A stretch of DNA of 64,000 bases. It comes from GCA-2731375 sp964631725 (lineage in GTDB: Bacteria > Pseudomonadota > Alphaproteobacteria > GCA-2731375). The notes under the pieces are model-generated. The model saw nothing but the letters and a program-made list of their open reading frames with translations, did not search any database and was not told where the DNA came from. Shown here one piece after another: positions 20,448 to 29,289 of the stretch. The stretch is from NCBI GenBank assembly GCA_964631725.1, contig CAZVYX010000010.1:55527-119526 (forward strand), written 5' to 3'. How positions within the stretch are numbered: the first letter of the stretch is position 1; each line of letters starts with the position of its first letter. A program made the position numbers and the translations under genes.

Positions 20448-20498
20448 CTTAATAATAACTTTTTATCAGATCAGGAAAAATCAAGCAAATGCAATAGT

Positions 20499-22763
20499 TT
20501 AAATAGCAACGTCATGATTTTCCGCAAATTGAGTCAAAGCATTGCGCAAACTATGCTCTGGAGAATCATATATGTTCGCCATAAAGGCCTGTAAAGCCGG
20601 CAAATCAAGGCTTTTCACCATCATTTTTACCGGCCCGATAGATGCCGCGCCCATGGATATACTACGCAGACCGAGGCCGATCAGCGCCATGGCGTCCACC
20701 GGACGCCCGGCCGCCTCGCCACAAAGGCTGACCGGCACCGCGGCGGCAGCACAATTTTGCACAATATCGCGCACGATCGACAAGGCCGAGGGGCTCAATT
20801 CGTCATAGCGGTTGGCCAGGCGCGGATTGCCCCGATCCGAGGCAAACAGGAATTGCATCAAATCATTGCTTCCAATTGAAATAAAATCAACCAGAGGCAA
20901 CAGCGCGCTCAATTGCCAGGCCAGCGAGGGCACTTCCAACATGGTACCGACGCGCAGGGACGAAGGACCTTCCTCGCCCATGCGGCCTTGCCGCTCAACC
21001 TCGCGATCGAGCAGGGCGCGCGCCGCCACGAATTCCGAAACTTCGGCGATCATCGGGAACATAATGGCCAGGGGGCGGCCCGCCGCCGCCTTCAAAAGGG
21101 CCCTGATCTGCATGCGCAGCAGGACCGGCCGGTCTAGGGATAGCCGGATCGCGCGCCAGCCCATGGCCGGGTTCTGTTCATCGTCGTAGCGGGTCAGATA
21201 GGGCAACATCTTGTCGCCGCCGACATCAAGCGTGCGGAATACCACCGGACGGTCGCCGGCCTGGTCCAAGACCCGGCTGTAAAACTCGGTTTGCATGGAT
21301 ACGGTCGGCAGCGTTGCCCGAACCATGAAATGCAGTTCCGTGCGGTAGAGACCTATCCCGTCGGCGCCGGTTTCATCGAGATGGGGCAAATCCGCCAATA
21401 ACCCGGCATTCAGGTTGAGGTGGATGCGGGTGCCGTCCTTGCTCACCGCCGGCTGATCGCGTAACGCGGCATATTGCGCCGCCCTGGCCTGGCGAAGCTC
21501 CAGATTAGCGCCAAACGCTTTCAGGGCATCGCTGCCGGGACGCACGAACAATTGCCCGTTGTCGCCATCGACAACCAGATCGTCGCCACTTTCCACGACT
21601 TCCAGCAACTGGTCCAAGCGGCCAATAACGGGAATCTGCAGTGCCCTGGCCACGATGGCCACGTGCGACGTTGGCGATCCCTCTTCCAGCACCAAGGCCT
21701 TGATCCGGTTGACGTCGTAGTCCAGCAATTCCGCGGGGCCCATGTTCCAGGCCACCACCACGGCCTGATCCGGCAAATCGTCCTCGCTCAATTGCCCACC
21801 GCTGTTGGTCAAATGACGCATCAGGCGATTGGACAAATCCTCCAGGTCGTGCAGGCGTTCCCGCAAATAAGCATCGCCGATCTCCGACATCCGGGCCCGG
21901 TTCTCAACCTGCACCCGTTCCACCGCCGCCTCTGCCGTCAAACCGCCCTGAACCGCTTCATGCATGCGCGCCATCCAGCCCTTATCGTGGGCGAACATGC
22001 GGTAGGTTTCCAGAATGTCGCGGGATTCACCGCTGGGCTCGGCGATTGCCGCCTGCAGCATGCCATCGACCTGGGTGCGCAGCTCGGCTATCGCGGTATT
22101 CAGACGCGCCGCCTCGACATCGACATCATCGGCAACATGCTGTTCGACCACGATGCGCGGTTCGTGCAAAACCGCAATTCCGCGGGCCAGCCCTTCGTTC
22201 AGGGCAAGCCCGGCCAGACGCATGGGCAGGCCGTCGGAGCCGATTGTACCGACACCCGGCACTTCCTTCTGCAGGGCGCCGCCGACCATCTCCGCCAGCA
22301 CCATGGCGATGGTCTGCATTACCTCGATCTCGTCGCTCAAATAGTCGCGGTTGGTCCGGTTCTGCACCACCAGCACGCCGACGACCCGGCCACCGCGCAA
22401 AACCGGTACACCCATGAGGGAATGGTAGTCTTCCTCACCGGTTTCCGGGCGGGCCGCGAAATTAGGGTGCGAACGCGCTTCCGACAGCGCCATGGGCTTG
22501 GCCAGCTGGGCGATCTGGCCGACCAGACCCTCGCCGATCCGCAAAGTGGTCTCATGGATGGCGCTACGCTTCAAGCCCTCGGTCGCGAACAACTCCAGCA
22601 CGCCGCCGCGCAACAAATAGATCGAGCACACCTCCGCCACCATGTTGGCGGCGATGACGGTGACCAATTGGTCCATACGCTCCTGCGCATCGCCCGGACC
22701 GGCCATGACCTCGCGCAGCCGGCGCAGCAGGATGCGCGGCCCCGATGGACCCGCCGCGTTCAC
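20499..22763 (-). CDS. ptsP: Phosphoenolpyruvate-protein phosphotransferase PtsP (nitrogen PTS enzyme I)
   Basis: EI-Ntr takes phosphate from PEP and passes it to NPr in the regulatory nitrogen PTS. A GAF domain occupies about the first 170 residues. The swivel domain carries the phosphorylated histidine in GSPTSHVAIVARAL, and the PEP-binding barrel contains RTLDVGGDKMLPY, SIGSNDLMQF and SLCGEAA. An ATG at 22853 would extend the frame into lysC but has no ribosome site. GTG at 22763 has GGAG eight bases upstream and gives the typical short leader before RILLRRLREVMAG, so it is preferred. It follows lysC, as in many alphaproteobacteria. Confidence 0.93.
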   Translation of the reverse strand: MNAAGPSGPRILLRRLREVMAGPGDAQERMDQLVTVIAANMVAEVCSIYLLRGGVLELFATEGLKRSAIHETTLRIGEGLVGQIAQLAKPMALSEARSHPNFAARPETGEEDYHSLMGVPVLRGGRVVGVLVVQNRTNRDYLSDEIEVMQTIAMVLAEMVGGALQKEVPGVGTIGSDGLPMRLAGLALNEGLARGIAVLHEPRIVVEQHVADDVDVEAARLNTAIAELRTQVDGMLQAAIAEPSGESRDILETYRMFAHDKGWMARMHEAVQGGLTAEAAVERVQVENRARMSEIGDAYLRERLHDLEDLSNRLMRHLTNSGGQLSEDDLPDQAVVVAWNMGPAELLDYDVNRIKALVLEEGSPTSHVAIVARALQIPVIGRLDQLLEVVESGDDLVVDGDNGQLFVRPGSDALKAFGANLELRQARAAQYAALRDQPAVSKDGTRIHLNLNAGLLADLPHLDETGADGIGLYRTELHFMVRATLPTVSMQTEFYSRVLDQAGDRPVVFRTLDVGGDKMLPYLTRYDDEQNPAMGWRAIRLSLDRPVLLRMQIRALLKAAAGRPLAIMFPMIAEVSEFVAARALLDREVERQGRMGEEGPSSLRVGTMLEVPSLAWQLSALLPLVDFISIGSNDLMQFLFASDRGNPRLANRYDELSPSALSIVRDIVQNCAAAAVPVSLCGEAAGRPVDAMALIGLGLRSISMGAASIGPVKMMVKSLDLPALQAFMANIYDSPEHSLRNALTQFAENHDVAI

Positions 22764-22833
22764 GCTGACTGCTCCGCCCAGACCGGCGGGCTCCCATGGG
22801 CCGCATTGGCCGTCACTATATCGGTGAGCAGGC

Positions 22834-24054
22834 TCAAGCGGCGTCCAATCCATATGCGGAGTGCAGGCTGCGCACGGCGAGTTCGGTGTATTCGGCCCCG
22901 ATCAGCACGGAAATCTTGATTTCCGAGGTCGATATTGCATGGATGTTGATACCCTTTTCGGACAGAGCCGCGAACATCCGCTGGGCCACGCCGGCGTGGC
23001 TGCGCATGCCGACGCCGATCACCGAGACCTTGACCACCTCGCCATCGGCGATGATCTCCTGAAAACCGATCGCTTCGCGATGCTTCGCCAGAATATCCCG
23101 GACGCGGGGCAGATCGCCGCGCGTCACGGTGAATGTTATGTCGGTGCTGGTGCCATCGGGCGAAGCGCTCTGCACGATCATATCCACGTTGACATTCGCC
23201 TCGGCCAACGGGCCAAACACCGCCGCCGCCACGCCGGGGCGGTCGGAGACATGCAATAACGTTACCTTGGCCTCATCGCTGGCATAAGTAATGCCACTGA
23301 CCACCGCTTGTTCCACGATCTCATCCTCGTCAACAACTAAAGTACCTGGAGTATCATTGAAGCTGGAAAGCACCTGCACCCGCACCCGGTGATTCATGGC
23401 CAATTCGACCGATCGGGTTTGCAGCACCTTGGCGCCCTGGGACGCCATTTCCAGCATTTCCTCGTAGGTTATTCTATCAAGTTTCCGCGCCGCCGTCACG
23501 ATGCGGGGATCGGCGGTATAAACACCGTCAACGTCGGTGTAGATGTCGCAGCGGTCCGCCTCCAGGGCGGCGGCCAGAGCCACCGCCGTTGTGTCGGAGC
23601 CGCTGCGCCCCAATGTCGTAATGCGGTTATTGGGAGATATACCCTGAAAACCGGCAACGACGGCAACCTCGCCCGCTTCCATGCGCTGAATGATATCGCC
23701 GCCTTCGATATCCTCAATCCGGGCGCTGCCATGCACGTCATCGGTTCGAATGGGGATCTGCCAGCCCTGCCAAGAGCGGGCCGAAACACCCATTTCCTGC
23801 AGCGCCATGGCCAAAAGCCCAATAGTGACCTGTTCGCCCGAAGACACCACGGCGTCATATTCCCGTGCGTCATGCAGGCTGCTCATAGCCTGGGTCCATT
23901 CAATCAGTTGATTGGTGGTACCGGCCATGGCGGAAAGCACAACCGCGACCTGATTGCCCTCGGCTGCCACCTGGGCCACCCGGCCGGCAACATGACGAAG
24001 GCGTTCCACGTCGGCCACCGAGGTGCCGCCAAATTTCATTACTATACGTGCCAT
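22834..24054 (-). CDS. lysC: Aspartate kinase
   Basis: This monofunctional aspartokinase phosphorylates L-aspartate, the first step to lysine, methionine, threonine and DAP (the last feeding the murE reaction in this window). It begins MARIVMKFGGTSVADVERL, the kinase signature. The kinase core runs to about residue 245, followed by two ACT domains (from about 260) that normally bind lysine or threonine for feedback control. The frame is open back to 24099, but ATG at 24054 starts exactly at the conserved N-terminus and has AGGTGAGG just upstream. No lysine riboswitch is evident in the leader. Confidence 0.95.
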   Translation of the reverse strand: MARIVMKFGGTSVADVERLRHVAGRVAQVAAEGNQVAVVLSAMAGTTNQLIEWTQAMSSLHDAREYDAVVSSGEQVTIGLLAMALQEMGVSARSWQGWQIPIRTDDVHGSARIEDIEGGDIIQRMEAGEVAVVAGFQGISPNNRITTLGRSGSDTTAVALAAALEADRCDIYTDVDGVYTADPRIVTAARKLDRITYEEMLEMASQGAKVLQTRSVELAMNHRVRVQVLSSFNDTPGTLVVDEDEIVEQAVVSGITYASDEAKVTLLHVSDRPGVAAAVFGPLAEANVNVDMIVQSASPDGTSTDITFTVTRGDLPRVRDILAKHREAIGFQEIIADGEVVKVSVIGVGMRSHAGVAQRMFAALSEKGINIHAISTSEIKISVLIGAEYTELAVRSLHSAYGLDAA

Positions 24055-24169
24055 AACCTCACCTGGCGGCGCCGGTCGCCCATTGCCGCCCACGTTCATC
24101 CACCAAACGGTCCGTTGTCGCCGGTGGGCGGCTATACATACTCAAAGGGCACGGTTCATACAAGTAAGG

Positions 24170-24186
24170 CGGCGCTTTCAGCGCCG
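24170..24186 (-). terminator. Short hairpin after the small winged-helix gene
   Basis: On the minus strand, a 6-bp stem CGGCGC/GCGCCG with a TGAAA loop lies 9 bp after the stop of the 84-residue gene and before lysC. There is no clear T-run, so it is only a weak terminator candidate. Confidence 0.3.
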
Positions 24187-24194
24187 ATAGAGCG

Positions 24195-24449
24195 TCAATT
24201 GGCTTCATGTACCGCCACATCTCGTCCCGAAGCCGATAACAGCGCCAGACCCGACGGGGTTATCCGCACCATCGCGCCCCTGCCATCGCGGTTTTCGCGC
24301 CGCAGCAATTTCCGCTCGACCGCGTCTTCCCATATGGTCAACCGCGGGCATGAGGTCCGCCACGCCTCCATCACCTCGTCGTAAGGCCGGGGCCGCGCGG
24401 CAATCCACTGCACCAGATCAAGTATCAGAGCATCATTGGCCGGAGTCAT
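24195..24449 (-). CDS. Small winged-helix-like protein of unknown function
   Basis: This 84-residue protein reads like a compact winged helix: a helical start (NDALILDLVQWIAARPRPYDEVMEAW), a helix (RLTIWEDAVERKLLRRE) and a terminal wing (MVRITPSGLALLSA). The pattern resembles small alphaproteobacterial hypotheticals of similar length, but I do not recognise a named family. It is divergent from ubiG across a 125-bp gap that holds an inverted repeat. It lies upstream of lysC on the same strand, which would suit a local regulator. DNA binding is inferred from shape only. Confidence 0.65.
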   Translation of the reverse strand: MTPANDALILDLVQWIAARPRPYDEVMEAWRTSCPRLTIWEDAVERKLLRRENRDGRGAMVRITPSGLALLSASGRDVAVHEAN

Positions 24450-24488
24450 AGCAGCCTCCTTCCACTCTCAGTCAGCAAATTCGTTGCT

Positions 24489-24519
24489 TCACATATGGGA
24501 CAGATTTTCCTATGTGAAA
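24489..24519. promoter_or_regulatory. Inverted-repeat operator candidate between ubiG and the winged-helix gene
   Basis: TTCACATA (24489-24496) and TATGTGAA (24512-24519) are perfect inverse complements separated by 15 bp. The repeat lies in the middle of a divergent promoter region. The arms fit a dimeric regulator; which one cannot be told. Confidence 0.4.
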
Positions 24520-24574
24520 GTGTGTTAGCATCTCCTGCATATGCCGATGGGAATAGTAGCAAAAAAGGACGGCC

Positions 24575-25324
24575 ATGGCCCAGGTTACCAGCGCAGCCAG
24601 CATTGATCCGGCCGAAATCGGCCGTTTTGACCGGATGGCGGCGGAATGGTGGGATGCCGACGGACCGATGGCGCCGCTGCACCGCCTAAATCGGCCACGG
24701 ATGCAATACAGCCGAGAAAAACTGTGTGCGCACTTCAAACTCGATGGCAGCGATTTGCGCCCGCTATCGGGCCTGAATGTCCTGGATGTGGGTTGTGGCG
24801 GCGGGCTGCTGTCGGAGCCTTTCGCGCGTATGGGCGCAAGCGTCATGGGTATTGATGCGGGCGAAGACAACATCACCGCCGCCAAGGCCCATGCTGAAAG
24901 TGTGGGCCTGGACGTGGACTATCGCGCCATGCCGGCTGAGGAACTGGCGACCACGGGCGCGCTGTTCGATGTGGTGGTTAGCATGGAGGTGATCGAGCAT
25001 GTGGCCGACGTTGCCGGTTTTATGGCAGCCCTGGTAAATCTCACGCGGCCGGGCGGCGCCCTGTTGCTGGCGACCCTGAACCGCACACCGCGCTCGTATC
25101 TGACGGCAATCCTGGGCGCCGAATACATGCTGCGGTGGCTGCCCGTGGGCACCCATGACTGGAGCCGCTTCCGCAAGCCGGCCGAGCTGGGCCGGCACCT
25201 GCGTCAGGCGGGGGCAGAACTGCGGGACGTCACGGGCATGCGCTATTGGCCCCGTCAGGATGAATGGCGGTTATCAAGGGATGCCGGCGTGAATTATCTG
25301 GCCCATGCGGTTCGCTGTGAATAA
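24575..25324 (+). CDS. ubiG: Ubiquinone biosynthesis O-methyltransferase UbiG
   Basis: This 249-residue SAM-dependent methyltransferase performs both O-methylations in ubiquinone synthesis. Motif I is VLDVGCGGGLLSEPFARMGA with GIDAGEDNI after it. The UbiG-type N-terminus is EIGRFDRMAAEWWDADGPMAPLHRLNRPR, and the family segment NRTPRSYLTAILGAEYMLRWLP is present. AAAAAAGGAC precedes the ATG. In alphaproteobacteria ubiG is often found divergent from lysC, as here. Confidence 0.95.
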   Translation: MAQVTSAASIDPAEIGRFDRMAAEWWDADGPMAPLHRLNRPRMQYSREKLCAHFKLDGSDLRPLSGLNVLDVGCGGGLLSEPFARMGASVMGIDAGEDNITAAKAHAESVGLDVDYRAMPAEELATTGALFDVVVSMEVIEHVADVAGFMAALVNLTRPGGALLLATLNRTPRSYLTAILGAEYMLRWLPVGTHDWSRFRKPAELGRHLRQAGAELRDVTGMRYWPRQDEWRLSRDAGVNYLAHAVRCE

Positions 25325-25876
25325 CTAGTCGGCCTCATAGTAATCCGGAAAATAGTCGCGGACATAAGTGCTGTTCAGGGCATAGGCGTAGCAGGAGTTG
25401 CGCAGGTTGGGGCTGAGGAAAAGATGGCCGTCGCCCTTGTCTTCCATGCTCTCCACCACCTCGAACAAAGACTGCATGGCCGTGGTGGCCATTTGCGCCA
25501 GCATCTCGTTCAGGTGGGTGCAGCCCACGACGCCACCCAGGCGTTCGCGAATCGCGCGGTTCCAGCCCGGCCCCATTTTCAGGCCGACTAACCGGCTATA
25601 GTTCGGCGCCGCCAGATGACAGGGGCCGTGAGCACCCATGTCCATGTGCGCTTCCGCCGCCTGCACCACCAAATCCATGCCGACAGTCAGACGCAGCCAC
25701 ATATCATGCACCGGCTGGTCCGCCGTGCGCTCGCTATCAAGCATGCTGTAGTCGTCTTCCTTGACGTCCGTGATGTGGCCTTCGATATCCCACAAGCCGT
25801 CCTGGCGCTCGTAGGCCTTCAATTCAAGATTACGCGTATGGGACAAGGCGCGCGGCGCCGGATCACTTAAGGGCAA
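25325..25876 (-). CDS. DUF2889 domain protein
   Basis: This 183-residue protein matches DUF2889 in its RNLELKAYERQDGLWDIEGHITDVK opening and its GCTHLNEMLAQMATTAMQ block near residue 120. The family is soluble and of unknown function, often near aromatic or acyl-CoA metabolism genes. The start is a TTG, supported by AGGAG six bases upstream (TCAGGAGTGACCC). It abuts the ubiG stop tail to tail with no spacer. Confidence 0.8.
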   Translation of the reverse strand: MPLSDPAPRALSHTRNLELKAYERQDGLWDIEGHITDVKEDDYSMLDSERTADQPVHDMWLRLTVGMDLVVQAAEAHMDMGAHGPCHLAAPNYSRLVGLKMGPGWNRAIRERLGGVVGCTHLNEMLAQMATTAMQSLFEVVESMEDKGDGHLFLSPNLRNSCYAYALNSTYVRDYFPDYYEAD

Positions 25877-25962
25877 GGGTCACTCCTGATGTATTTCACG
25901 GCCCGGCCATGATCGATGGGGGCCCGGAAAATGATGATGCCAGGCAATCTATGACAAGTAAT

Positions 25963-25987
25963 CCCCCGCAAGCAATGCAAGCGGGGG
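25963..25987 (-). terminator. Hairpin downstream of lpxC
   Basis: CCCCCGC and GCGGGGG form a 7-bp GC stem around an 11-nt loop, about 57 bp after the lpxC stop on the minus strand. The sequence after it (ATTACTT) is only moderately T-rich. It is the best candidate for the end of the division-cluster transcript. Confidence 0.45.
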
Positions 25988-26043
25988 GCCTGGAGATGAA
26001 ATATAGTGGCGGTTTACGGTGCGGAAGACGCGCCCGCGGCGCT

Positions 26044-27042
26044 TCAGGCCGTCGCGGCGATGACCCTTTCGCTATCGTCCGTGGCAGCCGGCCGTGCCCA
26101 AGCTTCGATCGGGCCGGTGGAAGGCTGCGGTACCTCGTAGCTGTATTCCCAATTCGCCGGATCTGAAAAAAGCTTACGCAGGATCTGGTTGTTGCTGGTA
26201 TGGCCGGTGCGCTGGCCGGCGAAATGGCCGAGGATAGGCCCGCCCGCCAGATAAAGATCGCCGACGCAGTCCAGCACTTTATGACGGACGAATTCATCGA
26301 CGTAGCGTAACCCGCCTTCGTTCATGATTTCGTCGTCGCGGCCAACCACGACCGCATTGTCCAGGGAACCGCCCTGCGCCAAACCAAGGTTCATCAGACG
26401 ATCGACCTCGCACTCAAAGCCGAACGTCCTGGCGCGGCAGATATCCCGCTTGAAGCCGCCATTATGCAGATCGAAATAACCGGCCTTTTCGGCGATTGCG
26501 GGGCTGTCGAAATCAATCTCCACCGATACCGTGAAACCGTCCGAGGGCAAAAGCACGGCGCGGCGCTCGCCATCGTCAATCTCTATACGGCGAAGGACAC
26601 GGACGGAGCGGCGGCGGGCCTGTTGCGGCTGCACGCCCGCGCATTCGATCAGGAACACAAACGGCGCGGAGGAACCATCCATGATGGGCACTTCCGGGCC
26701 ATCCAGCTCGACGCGCACATTATCGATGCCGCAGCCGGCCAGTGCGGCCATCAAATGTTCAATCGTCGCGACCTTTACGCCGGCATCGTTTTGTACCGTT
26801 GTCGACATCACCGTGTCGCTGACCGTATCCCAGCGCGCCGGCAGTTCAGCAGGGCTATCAGTATCGGCGGCGGCATCAACGGCTGTATCCAGGCCCGAAG
26901 CGCCGATGTCCGTGCGAACAAACACGACGCCGGTATCCGCCGGCGCGGGATGTAGGCTCATGGCAACCTTCACGCCGCTGTGCAAGGCCACACCGGAGCA
27001 ATTGATTGCATTTTTCAACGTATGCTGCTGTTTACTTGCCAC
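26044..27042 (-). CDS. lpxC: UDP-3-O-acyl-N-acetylglucosamine deacetylase LpxC
   Basis: This zinc amidase performs the committed step of lipid A synthesis. The 332 residues include TLKNAINCSGVALHSG at the start, the zinc motif TIEHLMAAL, and HKVLDCVGDLYLAGG with the second zinc histidine and aspartate, then HxGH-like GQRTGHTSNN. The start codon is GTG (27042), with GGACAA about 10 bases upstream. It is the last gene of the dcw cluster, separated from ftsZ by a 282-bp gap that holds a long hairpin. It therefore probably has its own promoter as well. Confidence 0.95.
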   Translation of the reverse strand: MASKQQHTLKNAINCSGVALHSGVKVAMSLHPAPADTGVVFVRTDIGASGLDTAVDAAADTDSPAELPARWDTVSDTVMSTTVQNDAGVKVATIEHLMAALAGCGIDNVRVELDGPEVPIMDGSSAPFVFLIECAGVQPQQARRRSVRVLRRIEIDDGERRAVLLPSDGFTVSVEIDFDSPAIAEKAGYFDLHNGGFKRDICRARTFGFECEVDRLMNLGLAQGGSLDNAVVVGRDDEIMNEGGLRYVDEFVRHKVLDCVGDLYLAGGPILGHFAGQRTGHTSNNQILRKLFSDPANWEYSYEVPQPSTGPIEAWARPAATDDSERVIAATA

Positions 27043-27248
27043 GTCTTATTGTCCGTCCGTCGTAATTTTGTCTTCAACCAAGCGTTCGAGCCGTCCAGGT
27101 ACCAAACAGGAAATTGGCATCTGTATTTGCGGGCGTTCCAAGAGCCGGTCGTGCAATACAGAATCTTCCTTAAAAAAGAGCACCTTGTGCGATGTTATTA
27201 GCAACCGCTCCCAAGATGCTCAAATCAAACTGTATTACATTTCGTTAC

Positions 27249-27304
27249 GGCGCCAACCCGATTAACCATATTCGATTGGAAAATGGTTAATACGGGTTGG
27301 CGCC
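27249..27304 (-). repeat. Long near-perfect hairpin between ftsZ and lpxC
   Basis: A 21-nt arm (27249-27269) pairs with 27283-27304, with one bulged base and a 13-nt loop. The arms start with GGCGCCAACCCG and its complement. It begins 20 bp after the ftsZ stop. No T-run follows on the minus strand, so it does not look like a classical terminator. It may be an RNA-stability structure, an attenuator between ftsZ and lpxC, or a small mobile palindrome. Confidence 0.7.
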
Positions 27305-27324
27305 GGCCCGTGCCCTCGATGATC

Positions 27325-29100
27325 CTAATTTGCCTGGCGGCGCAGGAACGAAGGAATTTCAAGCAGATCCTCTTCGGTCTGTGGCGGCGCCAAGGGCGGT
27401 TCCTCGGGTTTTTGTTCCGGCTCCGCCGGTGCCGGCGCGGCTGTCTGGACCGGTTCGACTGGCTCCTGTATGGCGGGTGCCGGCGTGGCGGGCGCAGGCA
27501 TGGCGGGCGCTGGGGTCTCGGCGACGTTGTCCGCCGGGGCCTCCAGCGCCACGGCTTGGCGCATTCTTTCCGGGCTGGGTGATTCCAGCCGTGGCTGCGC
27601 CGGCGCCGGAGGAACCGTCACCGCCGCCTGGCTGGCTTGTTTACGCCGGAACAGCGAGAAGCCGCGGCCTTTTCGCTTGGCCGGCCTGTCGCTCGGATTT
27701 AGGGCTTCCGCCTCGGCCATGGGTTCTGGCTGATGCAATGGGCTGCGGTCCTTCTCCGGCCGGCTGGCGGCCGGCGCGATAAAGGGCCCATCATCCATGT
27801 TGACATCCGCCGACCGTGTCGCGCCCAAAACAGCCGGGGCCATGGGCTCGGGTTCCGCCTGAGGCGGTTTCGGCGCCGGAACGCGCTGACCAAAGCTTAG
27901 CGGCAATGCCGGCGGCTCCTCTGCCACCGTTGCCGCCGGCGCCGTGACATCCTCAGCTTCGGCTTCCGCCGCCATCGCCGGAGCGGCCTCCGCCTTGACC
28001 TCGACCGCATTTTCGCTACCTGGATCAAATTCGGCGTCCGAAGTCGGCGCCGGAGCTGCCGCCTGATCGGACACGGGCTTTCCAGCCACGGCGGCCAGGC
28101 GCGGCGGCGTAATCACCGGCCGTTGGGCGCCTTCCTCGATCTCGATCCCGGTCGCCACCACGGAAACCCGCATGCGGCCGTTCAGGTTGTCTTCGATAGC
28201 CGAGCCAACGATGATATTCGCATTTGGATCGACCTCCTGACGGACCCGGTTGGCGGCTTCGTCAAGTTCGTACAATGTCAGATCCATGCCGCCGGTGATA
28301 TTGATCAACACTCCGCGGGCACCCTGCATGGAGACGTCGTCCAGCAGCGGGTTGGAAATGGCCGCTTCCGCCGCGTCGATGGCGCGCTTTTCGCCCTCGG
28401 CCTCGCCGGTGCCCATCATCGCCTTGCCCATTTCGGCCATCACCGTCTTGACGTCGGCGAAGTCGAGATTAATCAGGCCGGGATTGATCATCAGATCGGT
28501 GATACCGCGAACGCCGGAGTGCAGCACATCGTCGGCCATGGAAAATGCATCGGCAAAGGTGGTCTTTTCGTTGGCAATGCGGAACAGGTTCTGGTTCGGG
28601 ATGACAATCAGCGTATCCACGAAGGTTTGCAGTTCCTCGATGCCGCGCTCCGCCGAAAGCAGCCGCTGGCTGCCCTCGAACTGAAACGGCTTCGTCACCA
28701 CGCCGACGGTCAGGATGCCTTGCGCGCGCAGCGCCTCGGCGATAACCGGCGCGGCGCCGGTGCCGGTGCCGCCGCCCATGCCGGCGGTAATGAAGGCCAT
28801 GTGCGTGCCGGCCATGTGATCAAGAATTTGATCGATGGCCTCTTCCGCCGCCGCCCGGCCGACATCGGGGCGGGCGCCGCAGCCCAGGCCCTGGGTGATC
28901 GCCGCGCCCAGTTGGATACGGCGGTCGGCGGTGCTTTGCGACAAGGCTTGCGCGTCGGTATTGGCGACAATGAACTCGACCCCTTCCAGACCGGAAGAGA
29001 TCATGTTGTTGACGGCGTTGCCGCCGGCACCGCCCACGCCGATGACGACAATCCGGGGCTTGAGTTCAGTCGTTTGCGGGGCATTTAGGTTGATGGTCAT
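27325..29100 (-). CDS. ftsZ: Cell division protein FtsZ
   Basis: This tubulin homologue polymerises into the Z ring. The GTP-binding signature GGGTGTGAAP is at about 107-116, and the catalytic T7 loop region reads NPGLINLDFADVKTVM. At 591 residues it is much longer than E. coli FtsZ (383). Past about residue 320 comes an extended Ala/Pro/Glu-rich linker of ~260 residues and then the FtsA-binding tail DLLEIPSFLRRQAN, typical of alphaproteobacteria. AAGGAG sits eight bases upstream of the ATG. Confidence 0.97.
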   Translation of the reverse strand: MTINLNAPQTTELKPRIVVIGVGGAGGNAVNNMISSGLEGVEFIVANTDAQALSQSTADRRIQLGAAITQGLGCGARPDVGRAAAEEAIDQILDHMAGTHMAFITAGMGGGTGTGAAPVIAEALRAQGILTVGVVTKPFQFEGSQRLLSAERGIEELQTFVDTLIVIPNQNLFRIANEKTTFADAFSMADDVLHSGVRGITDLMINPGLINLDFADVKTVMAEMGKAMMGTGEAEGEKRAIDAAEAAISNPLLDDVSMQGARGVLINITGGMDLTLYELDEAANRVRQEVDPNANIIVGSAIEDNLNGRMRVSVVATGIEIEEGAQRPVITPPRLAAVAGKPVSDQAAAPAPTSDAEFDPGSENAVEVKAEAAPAMAAEAEAEDVTAPAATVAEEPPALPLSFGQRVPAPKPPQAEPEPMAPAVLGATRSADVNMDDGPFIAPAASRPEKDRSPLHQPEPMAEAEALNPSDRPAKRKGRGFSLFRRKQASQAAVTVPPAPAQPRLESPSPERMRQAVALEAPADNVAETPAPAMPAPATPAPAIQEPVEPVQTAAPAPAEPEQKPEEPPLAPPQTEEDLLEIPSFLRRQAN

Positions 29101-29131
29101 GGTTAGGTCTCCTTTACCTATCGGCTCCGGT

Positions 29132-29150
29132 GCGCAGTGGAATACTGCGC
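29132..29150 (-). repeat. Hairpin in the ftsZ leader
   Basis: GCGCAGT and ACTGCGC form a perfect 7-bp stem with a 5-nt loop, about 32 bp upstream of the ftsZ start in a 189-bp ftsA-ftsZ gap. It may shape the leader or a separate ftsZ promoter. Confidence 0.4.
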
Positions 29151-29289
29151 CAGTGGGTGGAATTCAGGATGGGTTGAAACTGGAAAGATCGAAACTGAAG
29201 TGGCGTTCGAGTGAAATGATTGGTCGGATGAGATCTCGCTGGCGGCATCTTCAGGCCTACCCCCATGGCTGCTGTTGCGGTTTTCATGA

